From: Faecimorpha sp963627615
GTDB taxonomy: Bacteria > Bacillota > Clostridia > Lachnospirales > Bianqueaceae
DNA length: 37,766 nucleotides
Reading direction: 5' to 3'
NCBI GenBank assembly: GCA_963627615.1
Contig: CAVGBV010000009.1
Span: 1-37,766 of the forward strand
Below are positions 15,483-23,682 of this stretch, piece after piece; positions within the stretch are counted from its first letter, which is position 1, and every line of letters starts with the position of its first letter. Made by a program: the position numbers and the translations under genes. Under the pieces are notes generated by a model. The model was not told where the DNA came from, ran no database searches, and was given only the letters and a program-made list of their open reading frames with translations.

Positions 15483-15511
15483 ATTATACATATAGGGGTA
15501 TAGGTTGTCAA
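15483..15511 (-). promoter_or_regulatory. Promoter of the metal ATPase
   Basis: Perfect TTGACA (15511-15506) and TATAAT (15488-15483) are spaced 17 bp apart on the minus strand, with the operator-like repeats inside and downstream. Confidence 0.85.
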
Positions 15512-15518
15512 GTGGATG

Positions 15519-15552
15519 AAAAGAAAAAGTCAATCCAAGGGACTGACTTTTC
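15519..15552 (-). terminator. Intrinsic terminator after csoR
   Basis: AAAGTCAGTCC pairs with GGATTGACTTT around a three-base loop on the minus strand, followed by TTTTCTTTTC. It separates csoR from the ATPase, so they are two transcripts. Confidence 0.75.
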
Positions 15553-15560
15553 GATACACC

Positions 15561-15836
15561 TTATTGCATATTCGCAAAACGCTCTACCGCTTTTGTAAAA
15601 CTCTCGATCGTCTTATCTGCGTCCCCGTGCTGAATTCCGTCCCGGACGCAGTGTTGGATATGTCCCTCCAAAACCACTTTCCCACAGCCGTTCAATGCTG
15701 ACTTGGCCGCGTTGATCTGAGACAGAATATCTTCACAAGGTACATCCTCATCCACCATCCGATCGATTGCCTGTACCTGACCAATGATCTTTTTCAGACG
15801 GCGGTGCAGGTTTTCCGCATCCATGCATTGTTTCAT
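15561..15836 (-). CDS. csoR: CsoR/FrmR-family metal-sensing repressor
   Basis: The 91-residue all-helical protein belongs to the DUF156 (CsoR/RcnR/FrmR) family: LHRRLKKIIGQVQAIDRMVDEDVPCEDILSQINAAKSALNGCGKVVLEGHIQHC. The Cu(I)-type ligand pattern of CsoR is Cys-His-Cys. Here it is visible as the C in VPCEDIL, the H in EGHIQHC and the C that ends that motif. A further Cys (NGC) is also present. The start at 15836 is preceded by GGAGAAG. The protein should repress its own gene and the ATPase through the matching palindromes at 15850 and 15461. Confidence 0.9.
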   Translation of the reverse strand: MKQCMDAENLHRRLKKIIGQVQAIDRMVDEDVPCEDILSQINAAKSALNGCGKVVLEGHIQHCVRDGIQHGDADKTIESFTKAVERFANMQ

Positions 15837-15849
15837 AATCTTCTCCTCC

Positions 15850-15865
15850 ATACCATACGGGGTAT
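15850..15865 (-). promoter_or_regulatory. CsoR-like operator before csoR
   Basis: ATACCCCGTATGGTAT (minus strand) lies just downstream of the -10 box of csoR and differs little from the site before the ATPase. Confidence 0.7.
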
Positions 15866-15871
15866 GTGTTT

Positions 15872-15900
15872 ATTATATCCTGCTATCCTGCTTTTGTCAA
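15872..15900 (-). promoter_or_regulatory. Promoter of csoR
   Basis: Perfect TTGACA (15900-15895) and TATAAT (15877-15872) are spaced 17 bp apart on the minus strand. Confidence 0.85.
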
Positions 15901-15949
15901 TCCGCATCTTCCACCAGCGGCATCCGCCTGGCTCTCTCCTGTCTCAATG

Positions 15950-16567
15950 TTACTTAACGCAGTGAAAATATACCATCGATCCATCAACATGGATATTCAT
16001 TTCTCTATACATTTTCCGCAAAATACCCCGCAGTTCTTCCTCTGTCTGAAATGGCGGAGAAAACCACCCTTTCCTGGCAAGAATGTTTTTCACAAGCCAG
16101 TCCGTCCTTTTGGACTTCCCTTTGATATAGAAACAGGCAATAAAATCACCGCCTGCTTTCAAAACACGCCGTGTTTCATTGAACGCTTTTTGCTTATCGG
16201 AAAATGCGTGGAAACCATTCATGCTGACAACGATATCAAAAGATTCATCTTTCATCGGCAGATTCCCTACATCACCCTGAACACATTGGATATGCGGGTA
16301 GCCGTTAAACCTTTTCTCTGCTTGCTCAAGCATATCCGTACTGTAATCGAGACACGTAATATGTGCGTTTTTTAGAGATGCCCATTTGTGTTCCGTGAAC
16401 ACTGCCGTTCCAACCGGAACATCCAGTAGGTCTCCTGAAAAGTCATCCGGAATATAGGATAAGACCTGTCGTGCTATAGCATTATCATCCGTACCGCTCC
16501 AAAACATCTTGATATACATCCTGCTAAAAAAATTTCCCTGTGTGAGAACGTCATCATAAGCGTACAA
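15950..16567 (-). CDS. Class I SAM-dependent methyltransferase, start altered
   Basis: The 205-residue protein has the Rossmann methyltransferase core. Motif I is GDLLDVPVGTAVF, the acidic end of the second strand is ITCLDYSTDML, QGDVGNLPMKDESFDIVVSMNGFHAF is the substrate-side segment, and RVLKAGGDFIACFYI follows. The substrate is unknown. The first recognisable residues, AYDDVLTQGNFFSRMYIKMFW, are usually preceded by a proper Met. Here the only in-frame start is a TTG at 16567 with no ribosome site, because the upstream bases belong to a SipW fragment in another frame. Expression is therefore doubtful. Confidence 0.8.
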   Translation of the reverse strand: MYAYDDVLTQGNFFSRMYIKMFWSGTDDNAIARQVLSYIPDDFSGDLLDVPVGTAVFTEHKWASLKNAHITCLDYSTDMLEQAEKRFNGYPHIQCVQGDVGNLPMKDESFDIVVSMNGFHAFSDKQKAFNETRRVLKAGGDFIACFYIKGKSKRTDWLVKNILARKGWFSPPFQTEEELRGILRKMYREMNIHVDGSMVYFHCVK

Positions 16568-16668
16568 TTGATAATGATGATCGGAATCAGGATCACACAG
16601 AGGATAATACCGATGACAGTAAATATCTTGTGTCTCAGGGGATGCACTGCATTGGTTTCTGTTTTCAT
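16562..16668 (-). pseudogene. sipW: N-terminal fragment of SipW-type signal peptidase I
   Basis: From the ATG at 16668 the protein reads MKTETNAVHPLRHKIFT and then the long hydrophobic anchor VIGIILCVILIPIIIINCTL. This is the N-terminus of ER/SipW-type signal peptidases of Clostridia. After about 36 residues the sequence passes into the methyltransferase in another reading frame. The catalytic Ser (normally in TDSM) and the rest are missing. The join carries GCTTAT, which both genes could supply. The ATG overlaps an upstream TGA (ATGA), so another coupled gene was once before it. Confidence 0.65.
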
Positions 16669-16908
16669 AACCTTGTTTCTTTCATGCAGCTACTTTCAAA
16701 GAAAACGCCTGCCTGGATCTGCACAAATCCAGAGCAGGCTACAACCGGCTGCCATAGTCGATAGAATCCCAGTCTCATTTGAATTTATGCCGCTGCTGTT
16801 CACCAGGGGTATCAGGTTTGCCGCTCTGTGTACCAAAAATCCATGCACCAATAGAGCCAACATACCAATATGTAATTATATACCATTTTGGTATGCGTAT
16901 AAATATGT
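16669..16908. other. Stretch without a supported gene
   Basis: Only short frames occur here. One minus-strand frame of 37 codons, starting MRLGFYRLW, ends in the ATGA overlap with the sipW fragment; I do not recognise it. A small palindrome, ATACCATTTTGGTAT, lies near 16881-16895. Otherwise I see nothing. Confidence 0.4.
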
Positions 16909-16950
16909 AAAAAAGGTTGAGAGAAACTTTCATTTCTCCCAACCTTTTTT
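16909..16950. terminator. Bidirectional terminator after oleate hydratase
   Basis: AAAAAAGGTTGAGAGAAA and TTTCTCCCAACCTTTTTT form an 18-bp stem with one mismatch around a six-base loop. Runs of A and T at the ends make it work in both directions. Confidence 0.9.
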
Positions 16951-16992
16951 GTGAATTATTTTCGAAAGATTTCACAGAGCGCAACAATTCAT

Positions 16993-18786
16993 TTACTCAA
17001 TAAGACCGCTTTCCTTCAGCAGGATCTCAATATCGGTTCCTCTGACCTTCTTAATCGCAAGCTTGAGCATTTCCTTCTCAGCAAAGGAAAGAGGCGCTTC
17101 GCTGATCGGCTTTTTGTCAATTGCGTAGTAGCAGGCACGCAGAAGTTCCCGTACATCGTACTTGCTTCCCCAGACTTCCGGCACACCACGGTCAATATTC
17201 AGCAGTGTATAAACGGATTCCATACCGGTACGCATAGAATACTCGGTGGTGAAGATGGTATCCCGAGGAGTCTCAGCGAACTGACCGATAAACGCGAAGT
17301 TCACAGCGCCGTCCGGTACGACCTTCGGACGGTCGGATTCCTTTCTCGGCTGGAAGAACGCATTGATATACGGCATGAAACAGGTCGTGGTGTTGCAGGC
17401 TTCGTGTGCCAGTGTATCAATTCTCTCTGCCGGTACACCAATATGATACAGCCACTCACGGCAAACCTCTTCGCCGGTGCAGTCCCGCATGGCTTTCTTC
17501 ACATAGTTGCCTTCCTTGTTGGTATTGAGGGAATACAGCCATACAAGTACCATATTCTTGTCCTGAGACTTGAACTGCGGCTGACGGTTGATCGTCCAGG
17601 AGAGATACCAGTTGTCCGTGCTGTCCTTGACAGTGACGATACCGCCGGTCGTTACCTTGCCGGAACGAGGATCCCTCTTGCAGATCTTCATGATATACTG
17701 AATGATCTCCTCGTTGGAGGTTGCCACCGTAGCGCTCATCCAGTTGGTCGCGTTCACATCAGAACAGAATTTATCCGGATTACCGAACTCGCCGTTCTTA
17801 GCCTGAGCGGCGATGGCTTTCCACATATCCCATGACTCGCCGTATCCGTTCTTGACGCCGGACAGGTCAGGCGCATGGTTCTGATCGCCATAGCAGGAAG
17901 TATCGGTGCAGCAGCCGTTGGTGATAAACACAAGGTCATCCTCAATCAGATCGATTGTCTGCTCTTCTCCATCCTTGACATAGACGATCTGCTTGGCAAC
18001 CTTCTTGTCGCCCTCGGTCTCAATAATAACATTCTTCACATCCATGCCATACTCAATGCGTACACCATGGGACTCCAGGTATTTTACGAGCGGCAGAATC
18101 ATACTTTCATACTGATTATACTTTGTGAAGCGCAGGGCACTGAAATCCGGCAAGCCATCAATATGATGCACATATCGGCAAAGATACCGCTTCATCTCCA
18201 GAGCACTGGACCAGCGCTGGAAAGCAAACATCGTCTGCCAGTAGAGCCAGAAGTTTGTGTTCCAGAAGGATTCGGGCAGAACATCGGAGATCTTCTTATC
18301 CTCCAGGTCCTTTTCCGGTGTCAGGAACAGCTTGGAAAGCGCCAACGCAGATTCCTTATCCAGCTCAAACTTTCTATCTGTATGGGCATCCTCTCCGCAT
18401 TTTACAGTCGCACGGCAGAGAGAGTAATTCGGGTCATGCTTGTTGAGCCAATAATATTCGTCCAGAACGGATACACCGGGAGTCTCAATGGAAGGAACAT
18501 CACGGAAGGTATCCCACATGACCTCGAAATGGTTGTCCATCTCACGGCCGCCTCTCATAAAGAAGCCCTTGGTAACATCCTTACGGCCGTCGCAGCTGCC
18601 GCCGGCAAGCTCCAGCTTCTCAAGGAGATGGATGTGCTCCCCCTTCATCTGTCCGTCACGGACCAAATAAAAGGCAGCCGTCAGTCCGGCCAAACCGGTA
18701 CCGATGATATAAGCGGATTTTTTATCTACACCTTCCGGCTTTTCCGGATGAGCAAAGGATTCATAAGTTCCAGCTGAATAATACAT
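16993..18786 (-). CDS. ohyA: Oleate hydratase
   Basis: This 597-residue FAD protein belongs to the oleate hydratase (MCRA) family, which adds water to the cis-9 double bond of oleic and linoleic acid to give 10-hydroxy fatty acids. The N-terminal FAD motif is YIIGTGLAGLTAAFYLV. The family regions GGSCDGRKD, FFMRGGREMDNHFEVMWD, FWLYWQTMFAFQRWSS, LVFITNGCCTDTSCYGD and FIGQFAETPRDTIFTTEYSMRTGM are all present, and the length is normal. The start at 18786 is preceded by an ideal AGGAGG. It is a single-gene transcript with its own promoter and terminator. A known role is detoxifying host unsaturated fatty acids. Confidence 0.96.
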   Translation of the reverse strand: MYYSAGTYESFAHPEKPEGVDKKSAYIIGTGLAGLTAAFYLVRDGQMKGEHIHLLEKLELAGGSCDGRKDVTKGFFMRGGREMDNHFEVMWDTFRDVPSIETPGVSVLDEYYWLNKHDPNYSLCRATVKCGEDAHTDRKFELDKESALALSKLFLTPEKDLEDKKISDVLPESFWNTNFWLYWQTMFAFQRWSSALEMKRYLCRYVHHIDGLPDFSALRFTKYNQYESMILPLVKYLESHGVRIEYGMDVKNVIIETEGDKKVAKQIVYVKDGEEQTIDLIEDDLVFITNGCCTDTSCYGDQNHAPDLSGVKNGYGESWDMWKAIAAQAKNGEFGNPDKFCSDVNATNWMSATVATSNEEIIQYIMKICKRDPRSGKVTTGGIVTVKDSTDNWYLSWTINRQPQFKSQDKNMVLVWLYSLNTNKEGNYVKKAMRDCTGEEVCREWLYHIGVPAERIDTLAHEACNTTTCFMPYINAFFQPRKESDRPKVVPDGAVNFAFIGQFAETPRDTIFTTEYSMRTGMESVYTLLNIDRGVPEVWGSKYDVRELLRACYYAIDKKPISEAPLSFAEKEMLKLAIKKVRGTDIEILLKESGLIE

Positions 18787-18822
18787 AATCAAAACCTCCT
18801 GTGTTTTTCTTTTTATGCCTTT

Positions 18823-18850
18823 ATTATACCCATTCCCGCCGGATTTACAA
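18823..18850 (-). promoter_or_regulatory. Promoter of oleate hydratase
   Basis: TTGTAA (18850-18845) and TATAAT (18828-18823) are spaced 16 bp apart on the minus strand, about 37 bp before the start codon. Confidence 0.7.
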
Positions 18851-18857
18851 TAAACAG

Positions 18858-18890
18858 AAAAAGCCCCGTGATAAAAGTCTTATCACAGGG
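18858..18890 (-). terminator. Terminator after the flavin reductase gene
   Basis: On the minus strand CCCTGTGATAA pairs with TTATCACGGGG around a five-base loop, followed by CTTTTTC. The inner TGATAAGACTTTTATCA could also serve as a protein site near the oleate hydratase promoter. Confidence 0.65.
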
Positions 18891-18953
18891 TGAAAAAGTG
18901 TAAAAAGTTTTATCAAAGGATTCAAAATGATAAAAGCAGAATGCCTCTCCAGC

Positions 18954-19637
18954 TCATATGCTTCCATTGACGATTCTTGCGTAGGTTTCCTCCGGAATCA
19001 TAGGAGATCCAATCTCCGCCAGCAGCGTCTCGTCAATTTGACCACTCTCTGCGTACTGCCGCCCGGCTTTTCGGACCAGCTCCAACCGCGGAACGGTTAC
19101 AACCGCCGCTTCCGGCGCATTGAACATAGGACTTTCCGGTACAGTCAGAATGGTATGCTGAGCAGGAAATAAAAGCTCAAACTGTCGGATAGCAGGTTCA
19201 AAATTTTTCCTACTGTTGGGGAACCCGCAACCGCAGATCATCAGGAATTTCAGATGCGAATAATCCCGCTGACCAACATGGACGTAGCGTCCATTAACCT
19301 CTGTCATTGCCATTGAGGACAGAGGCAGGGTGCGGTCAATGAGATTTTTGAGCATAGCAGGCATCCCGTAACTGTAGAGCGGATAGCTGAACAGCAACAG
19401 GTCGCTTGCGAATATCTGTTCCAAAATCTCCCGCATATCATCCTTCATGACACAATGCCCGCCATTCTGTTTACAGGTAAAACAGCCACGGCAAAACTCA
19501 ATGTGTCGGTCAATCACATCCACCATCTGTATTTCCTGCTTGTCAACTTCCTCCATACCGTCCAGAAACGCGCGAGTGATATGCATGGTATCGCTCTTCT
19601 CTTTCTTCGGACTACCGTTAAAAACAAGAATTTTCAT
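18954..19637 (-). CDS. NAD(P)H-dependent FMN reductase family protein
   Basis: This 227-residue flavodoxin-fold reductase begins MKILVFNGSPKKEKSDTMHITRAFLDGM, the FMN phosphate loop. Cysteine motif CRGCFTCKQNGGHCVMKDDM (about residues 49-68) is as in iron-sulfur flavoproteins and related reductases. LLFSYPLYSYGMPAMLKNLIDR contacts the flavin, and the C-terminal extension after residue 130 is longer than in small reductases. The start at 19637 overlaps the DUF3795 gene end by 4 bp (ATGA), so the pair is coupled. Its electron acceptor is unknown. Confidence 0.88.
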   Translation of the reverse strand: MKILVFNGSPKKEKSDTMHITRAFLDGMEEVDKQEIQMVDVIDRHIEFCRGCFTCKQNGGHCVMKDDMREILEQIFASDLLLFSYPLYSYGMPAMLKNLIDRTLPLSSMAMTEVNGRYVHVGQRDYSHLKFLMICGCGFPNSRKNFEPAIRQFELLFPAQHTILTVPESPMFNAPEAAVVTVPRLELVRKAGRQYAESGQIDETLLAEIGSPMIPEETYARIVNGSI

Positions 19638-19996
19638 TTCTCATCCCCCCATTCCTTCTCATGGAGCAAACGCAGACTCTCCATTGCTGACGGATTGTTT
19701 GCAGTGATGCGTCCCAGCGTATGACACGTCTCCATCAGCTTACATTCCGCACAGGTTCCTAACTTCTTTTCACGAACACAATTATGGATCGGACAGAGCT
19801 TATCACAAAACGGCGTCTTGATGCCATCCATACGGCAGCCGGTACAAGAGATCATTTCCGGCGTAATTGGTACACCGTTGAGCCGGCTCCATAGGGCGGC
19901 CGTTTTCTCCCGCAGCGCATTATCCTTTGTGACCGTCGCGATCCTGGCATTACATTTTTCACAGTCCAGCCCACAGCACGCAATCCATGGATTCAT
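19634..19996 (-). CDS. DUF3795 cysteine-rich protein
   Basis: This 120-residue protein is recognised as DUF3795 from MNPWIACCGLDCEKCNARIAT and the later CTGCRMDG...FCDKLCPIHNCVREKKLGTCAECKLMETCHTL. It has 13 cysteines, probably binding zinc or an iron-sulfur cluster. Family members are common in anaerobes, and I know no function for them. TAGGAGG precedes the ATG at 19996. It forms a two-gene operon with the flavin reductase, which suggests a redox role. Confidence 0.87.
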   Translation of the reverse strand: MNPWIACCGLDCEKCNARIATVTKDNALREKTAALWSRLNGVPITPEMISCTGCRMDGIKTPFCDKLCPIHNCVREKKLGTCAECKLMETCHTLGRITANNPSAMESLRLLHEKEWGDEK

Positions 19997-20034
19997 ATGT
20001 ATTCCTCCTAATTCGTTATTTCTTTCAAAAAGCA

Positions 20035-20092
20035 ATATTATATATTATTTGATGTATATTATATATTATACTTCAAGTCATACAATTGTCAA
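20035..20092 (-). promoter_or_regulatory. Promoter with twin 14-bp direct repeats before DUF3795
   Basis: TTGACA (20092-20087) and TATAAT (20070-20065) are spaced 16 bp apart on the minus strand. ATATTATATATTAT occurs twice, at 20035-20048 and 20056-20069, exactly 21 bp apart. The second copy covers the -10 box. Same-face spacing of two helical turns suggests cooperative binding of a repressor; none is encoded next door. Confidence 0.65.
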
Positions 20093-20131
20093 TAGTATGA
20101 AGGCCCCTATGGATATCTTTTTCTTCATATA

Positions 20132-20172
20132 AACAGCTGCAGACCTTTCCATCCGTCTGCAGCTGTTTTTCC
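20132..20172. terminator. Terminator-like hairpin after the ABC transporter operon
   Basis: AACAGCTGCAGAC and GTCTGCAGCTGTT form a perfect 13-bp stem with a ten-base loop. The T-run is better on the plus strand (GTTTTTCC), but the only operon ending here reads on the minus strand. Confidence 0.6.
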
Positions 20173-20185
20173 GCATAATTATCTT

Positions 20186-21919
20186 TTACAGTTTCCAGCC
20201 TATGGCCCGTTCACGTCCACTGATAAATCTCCGGTATATGCCTTCTTGCTCCATCAGCTCGTCGTGCGTACCACGTTGAACAATCCGCCCCTTGTCTACC
20301 ACAAGAATCTGATCCGCATGGCGGACAGTCTTCAGGCGATGGGCAATCATAATGACCGTTTTCTCGTGTGTCAGTTCGCTGATGGCTTCCATCAGCTCCT
20401 TCTCATTCTCCGGATCGACATTCGCTGTCGCCTCATCCAGAATGATGATCGGCGCATCCTTCATCATGGCACGGGCGATGGAAAGCCTCTGGCGTTCGCC
20501 GCCGGACAGTGAGCCGCCCGCCTCACCAATGACTGTTTCATACCCCTGCGGGAGCTTCATGATAAAGTCGTGACAGCGGGCTTTTCTGGCCGCCGAGATT
20601 ACCTGCTCCATTGGCGCGTCCGGCTGGCCAAACCGGATGTTGTTGGCAATCGTATCATGAAACAGATAGACATTCTGAAACACAAAGCTGAAATTCTCCA
20701 TCAGGCTATCCATATCATATTCCCGGACATCGTGCCCGCCGAGCCTAACCGTTCCTTTATTCACATCCCAGAACCGTGACAGCAAATGACACAACGTGGT
20801 CTTGCCTCCGCCGGAGGGCCCGACGATGGCCGTGGTTGTCCGTTCTGGAATATCCAATGTAATGCCGTCTATGATCGGCTTTTGACCGTAAGAGAAGCAG
20901 ATATCCTCTGTCCGAAGATTATGCTGTTCCGGCTTCAGCTCCGCTCCGGAAATATCCATGGCCGGCAGGTTCAGAATCTTGTTCGCCTGATCCACACAGG
21001 TATCCACCACTCGCAGCAGACTCGACTGTGTCCCCGCCTGCTCTAACCCCTCTGTAAGCATAAAGGAACAGATCGCCAGCATAACGCAGTTCAGCAGTTC
21101 CATGCAGCCGCTGGTATAAAGCAGGAGCGACAGTACGACCACCCCCACATCAATCAGCTTGGCGACAGCATTCTGCGCCCACATAAACGGCAGGAGCTTC
21201 AGCTCCATATCGATGTTAGCCGCCGCGTTTTCATCAATTGCGGATTCCAATCTGCGGTTATATTTTCCAATCAAGGAATAGGACTTCACCTCGGCAATTC
21301 CTTGGATGAACTCCAATACCCTCTCGACTACAGCTGTGTCACCCTCCAATTTTCTGCTGGTGGTCTTTTCTGACCGCTGGCGCAAAGCATGATTGACATA
21401 ATAATAGATCACCAGTCCCACAATGATCCAAAGCCCCACGCGCCAGTCAAAAAAGGTGACAGCCAACGTCATGACCGCGGTAGAAAAGATACCCTCCGTA
21501 ACGAGCATAACTACACGGGTGGATACCCCGGAGAGATTATCCATTGTGTTGGTGGTAACGGAGGTGATCGTGCCGAGACTGTTTTCATTAAAATAACCCA
21601 TGGGCAGATACCGCAGATGCTCGGCAATCTGTACGCGCTTGTTGGCCGTCGTGCAGTAGCCTCCATCCGTCTGCAAAGCAGTGGCTCGGTATTTCAGCAG
21701 GGATGAACCAACAACGGATACTACCATAATTGCCAGAGAAAGCAGAATCGCTTTTGTCGTGATCCCATCCGTCAGTATCGCCCCCAGCATGACGCCGATA
21801 GCCGGGAGTTTCAATGCCGAAAATAACGCTGCCTCTACGCCAAGGACAATGGAGAGGTAGAATTCTCTGCGCTCCCGTTCGTCGCAGAAATGGAAGAATT
21901 TCTTCAATATCTCAATCAT
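20186..21919 (-). CDS. ABC half-transporter, exporter fold (YbtQ/IrtB-like), second subunit
   Basis: The 577-residue protein fuses an N-terminal six-span membrane domain to an ATPase. ATPase motifs are Walker A GPSGGGKTT, signature LSGGERQRLSIARAM, Walker B IIILDEATANVD and the switch His in MIAHRLKT. It probably pairs with the product of 21912-23672. Together with the ECF genes upstream, this resembles loci in which such half-transporters import iron chelates (YbtPQ, IrtAB) although they have an exporter fold. The start at 21919 overlaps the end of the preceding gene by 8 bp. The substrate is inferred from gene context only. Confidence 0.9.
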   Translation of the reverse strand: MIEILKKFFHFCDERERREFYLSIVLGVEAALFSALKLPAIGVMLGAILTDGITTKAILLSLAIMVVSVVGSSLLKYRATALQTDGGYCTTANKRVQIAEHLRYLPMGYFNENSLGTITSVTTNTMDNLSGVSTRVVMLVTEGIFSTAVMTLAVTFFDWRVGLWIIVGLVIYYYVNHALRQRSEKTTSRKLEGDTAVVERVLEFIQGIAEVKSYSLIGKYNRRLESAIDENAAANIDMELKLLPFMWAQNAVAKLIDVGVVVLSLLLYTSGCMELLNCVMLAICSFMLTEGLEQAGTQSSLLRVVDTCVDQANKILNLPAMDISGAELKPEQHNLRTEDICFSYGQKPIIDGITLDIPERTTTAIVGPSGGGKTTLCHLLSRFWDVNKGTVRLGGHDVREYDMDSLMENFSFVFQNVYLFHDTIANNIRFGQPDAPMEQVISAARKARCHDFIMKLPQGYETVIGEAGGSLSGGERQRLSIARAMMKDAPIIILDEATANVDPENEKELMEAISELTHEKTVIMIAHRLKTVRHADQILVVDKGRIVQRGTHDELMEQEGIYRRFISGRERAIGWKL

Positions 21920-23672
21920 GCTCAGCCCCTCCCTCCACTTGATCACGGGACGCAATATGCGCCTTCCAAAGAGTTTGGTACAGCGGACAGGTCCGCAGCA
22001 GTTCTGCCTGTGTTCCCGCCGCCTCAATATGCCCGTCGTTCACAATGACAATCTGATCGGCATCTACGATCGTAGAGAGCCGATGGGCAATGACAATGAG
22101 CGTCTTACCGCGTACAAGCCTGGCTACACTCTCCTGAAGGATCGCTTCATTTTCCGGATCCGTATACGCTGTCGCCTCATCCAGAATCACGATGGGCGCG
22201 TCTTTAAGCATGGCCCTGGCGATGGAAATACGCTGTCTTTCTCCGCCGGATAAATGCCCGCCGCCGTTGCCGACCACCGTTTCAAAGCCATTTTCCAGGC
22301 TCCGGATAAAATCATAACAGCCGCAGTCACGGGCGGCCTGCTCCACCTCGGCGTCCGTTGCGCCGGGCCTGCCCATACGGATATTCTCCCGCACGGTCGT
22401 ATCGAACAGGAAGTTGTCCTGCGACACATAAGCCACAAGCTTATAATAATGTTCTGTACAGATTTTGCGGATATCCACACCGCCCACAGTGATACTGCCG
22501 CTGTCCACATCCCAAAAGGAAGCGATTAGCTTGGCAATGGTAGACTTACCACTGCCGGAGGGCCCAACAAGAGCGTTAACCGTCCCCTCCCGAAGCGTCA
22601 GATTGATCCCGTGCAAAACTTCCGTCTCTCCGTAGCCGAAACGGACATTGTGCAGCTCCACAGTGCTGTCCTGGATGGTCTGCGCATCCTTTTCCGGACG
22701 GGACAGCTCCGGTGCGGTTAGAATATCTGTCACCTGACCAATGATGGTCCCAACCTTGGCCAGATCATCAGTAAACTTCATACAGCCGATAATGGGCGTG
22801 ATGAGCCCCATCGACAAAATGACAACCATTACGAATTTTTCCGGCGTCAACGCGCCGTTTTTCAACAGGAGTCCGCCAATAGGCAGAACCGTCAGAAGCG
22901 TTGCCGGCATGATGTTCATGGCAAAAGTAAAATAAAAGTTGCTCTTGTTCATCCAGTCGATATAGCTCTGGGCACACTCCTTCGCAGCTGTCACGAACTT
23001 TTCATAGCTGCTTTTCGCTTTGCCGAACACTTTAATGACCTCAATCCCGCTGATATACTCCACCGCCGTATCGTTGAGTGTACTCGTAGCCGCGACGGTA
23101 CGCTTGTAATTCTTGTCATAGCCTGCCATCATCAGCATGAAAAAGACCATACCAAGCGGAAATGTGATGAGTGAAGCCAATGCCATATGCCAGTCCAGGA
23201 TAAGCAGATAGATAAATGTCGCCCGTACAACAACCGCATTGCTGCTCATCTCCGGAAGGACATGCGCCAACGTCGGCTCGATGCTGTCCACACGTTCCAC
23301 AAGAATATTCTTCAGTTCTCCGGAGCCTTTGGCCTGCACATCGCCCAGCGGCATTCTGGCCAGCCTGGTAAGGCCCTGCTTACGGATATTGCCCAGTACC
23401 GCGAAGGTTGCCTTATGAGACTGTGCTGTGGACAATGAGTGAAACAGCACCCGCAGCATCCAGAAAGCCGCCATAACCGCACAATCCCCCAGAAAGCCCA
23501 TCCAGTCCCTGTTTCCCGCAAGTAGTTTCTCTATCACCCCTGCCATCACAAAAAACGGCAGAATCTGAAATACCGCGCCAATGACTGCAAAGCATATGCT
23601 CGCGATATATCCTGATTTTTTCTGTCCGGCAAAAGTAAAGACCCAGCCGAATGTACCTTTTTCTTTTTGCAT
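21912..23672 (-). CDS. ABC half-transporter, exporter fold (YbtP/IrtA-like), first subunit
   Basis: This 586-residue half-transporter starts MQKEKGTFGWVFTFAGQKKS with about six membrane spans. Its ATPase has Walker A GPSGSGKST, signature LSGGERQRISIARAML, Walker B IVILDEATAYTD and IAHRLST. The TM-domain loop GDVQAKGSGELKNILVERVDSIEP is typical of the YbtPQ/IrtAB-like set in Firmicutes. GGTGAGGT lies before the ATG at 23672. It follows EcfA by 10 bp, so the four genes form one transcript. Confidence 0.9.
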   Translation of the reverse strand: MQKEKGTFGWVFTFAGQKKSGYIASICFAVIGAVFQILPFFVMAGVIEKLLAGNRDWMGFLGDCAVMAAFWMLRVLFHSLSTAQSHKATFAVLGNIRKQGLTRLARMPLGDVQAKGSGELKNILVERVDSIEPTLAHVLPEMSSNAVVVRATFIYLLILDWHMALASLITFPLGMVFFMLMMAGYDKNYKRTVAATSTLNDTAVEYISGIEVIKVFGKAKSSYEKFVTAAKECAQSYIDWMNKSNFYFTFAMNIMPATLLTVLPIGGLLLKNGALTPEKFVMVVILSMGLITPIIGCMKFTDDLAKVGTIIGQVTDILTAPELSRPEKDAQTIQDSTVELHNVRFGYGETEVLHGINLTLREGTVNALVGPSGSGKSTIAKLIASFWDVDSGSITVGGVDIRKICTEHYYKLVAYVSQDNFLFDTTVRENIRMGRPGATDAEVEQAARDCGCYDFIRSLENGFETVVGNGGGHLSGGERQRISIARAMLKDAPIVILDEATAYTDPENEAILQESVARLVRGKTLIVIAHRLSTIVDADQIVIVNDGHIEAAGTQAELLRTCPLYQTLWKAHIASRDQVEGGAEHD

Positions 23673-23682
23673 TTTTATGACC

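Noticed and set aside
16669..16860. TasA/camelysin-like remnant upstream of the sipW fragment
   Set aside because: SipW genes often follow such proteins and an ATGA overlap exists, but the 37-codon frame shows no convincing similarity.
16881..16895. ATACCATTTTGGTAT as a third CsoR operator
   Set aside because: It lacks the CCC/GGG core shared by the two promoter sites, and no promoter or gene start lies next to it.
17875..18777. Long plus-strand open frame opposite oleate hydratase (300 codons)
   Set aside because: Antisense to a complete, well-conserved enzyme, with no ribosome site.
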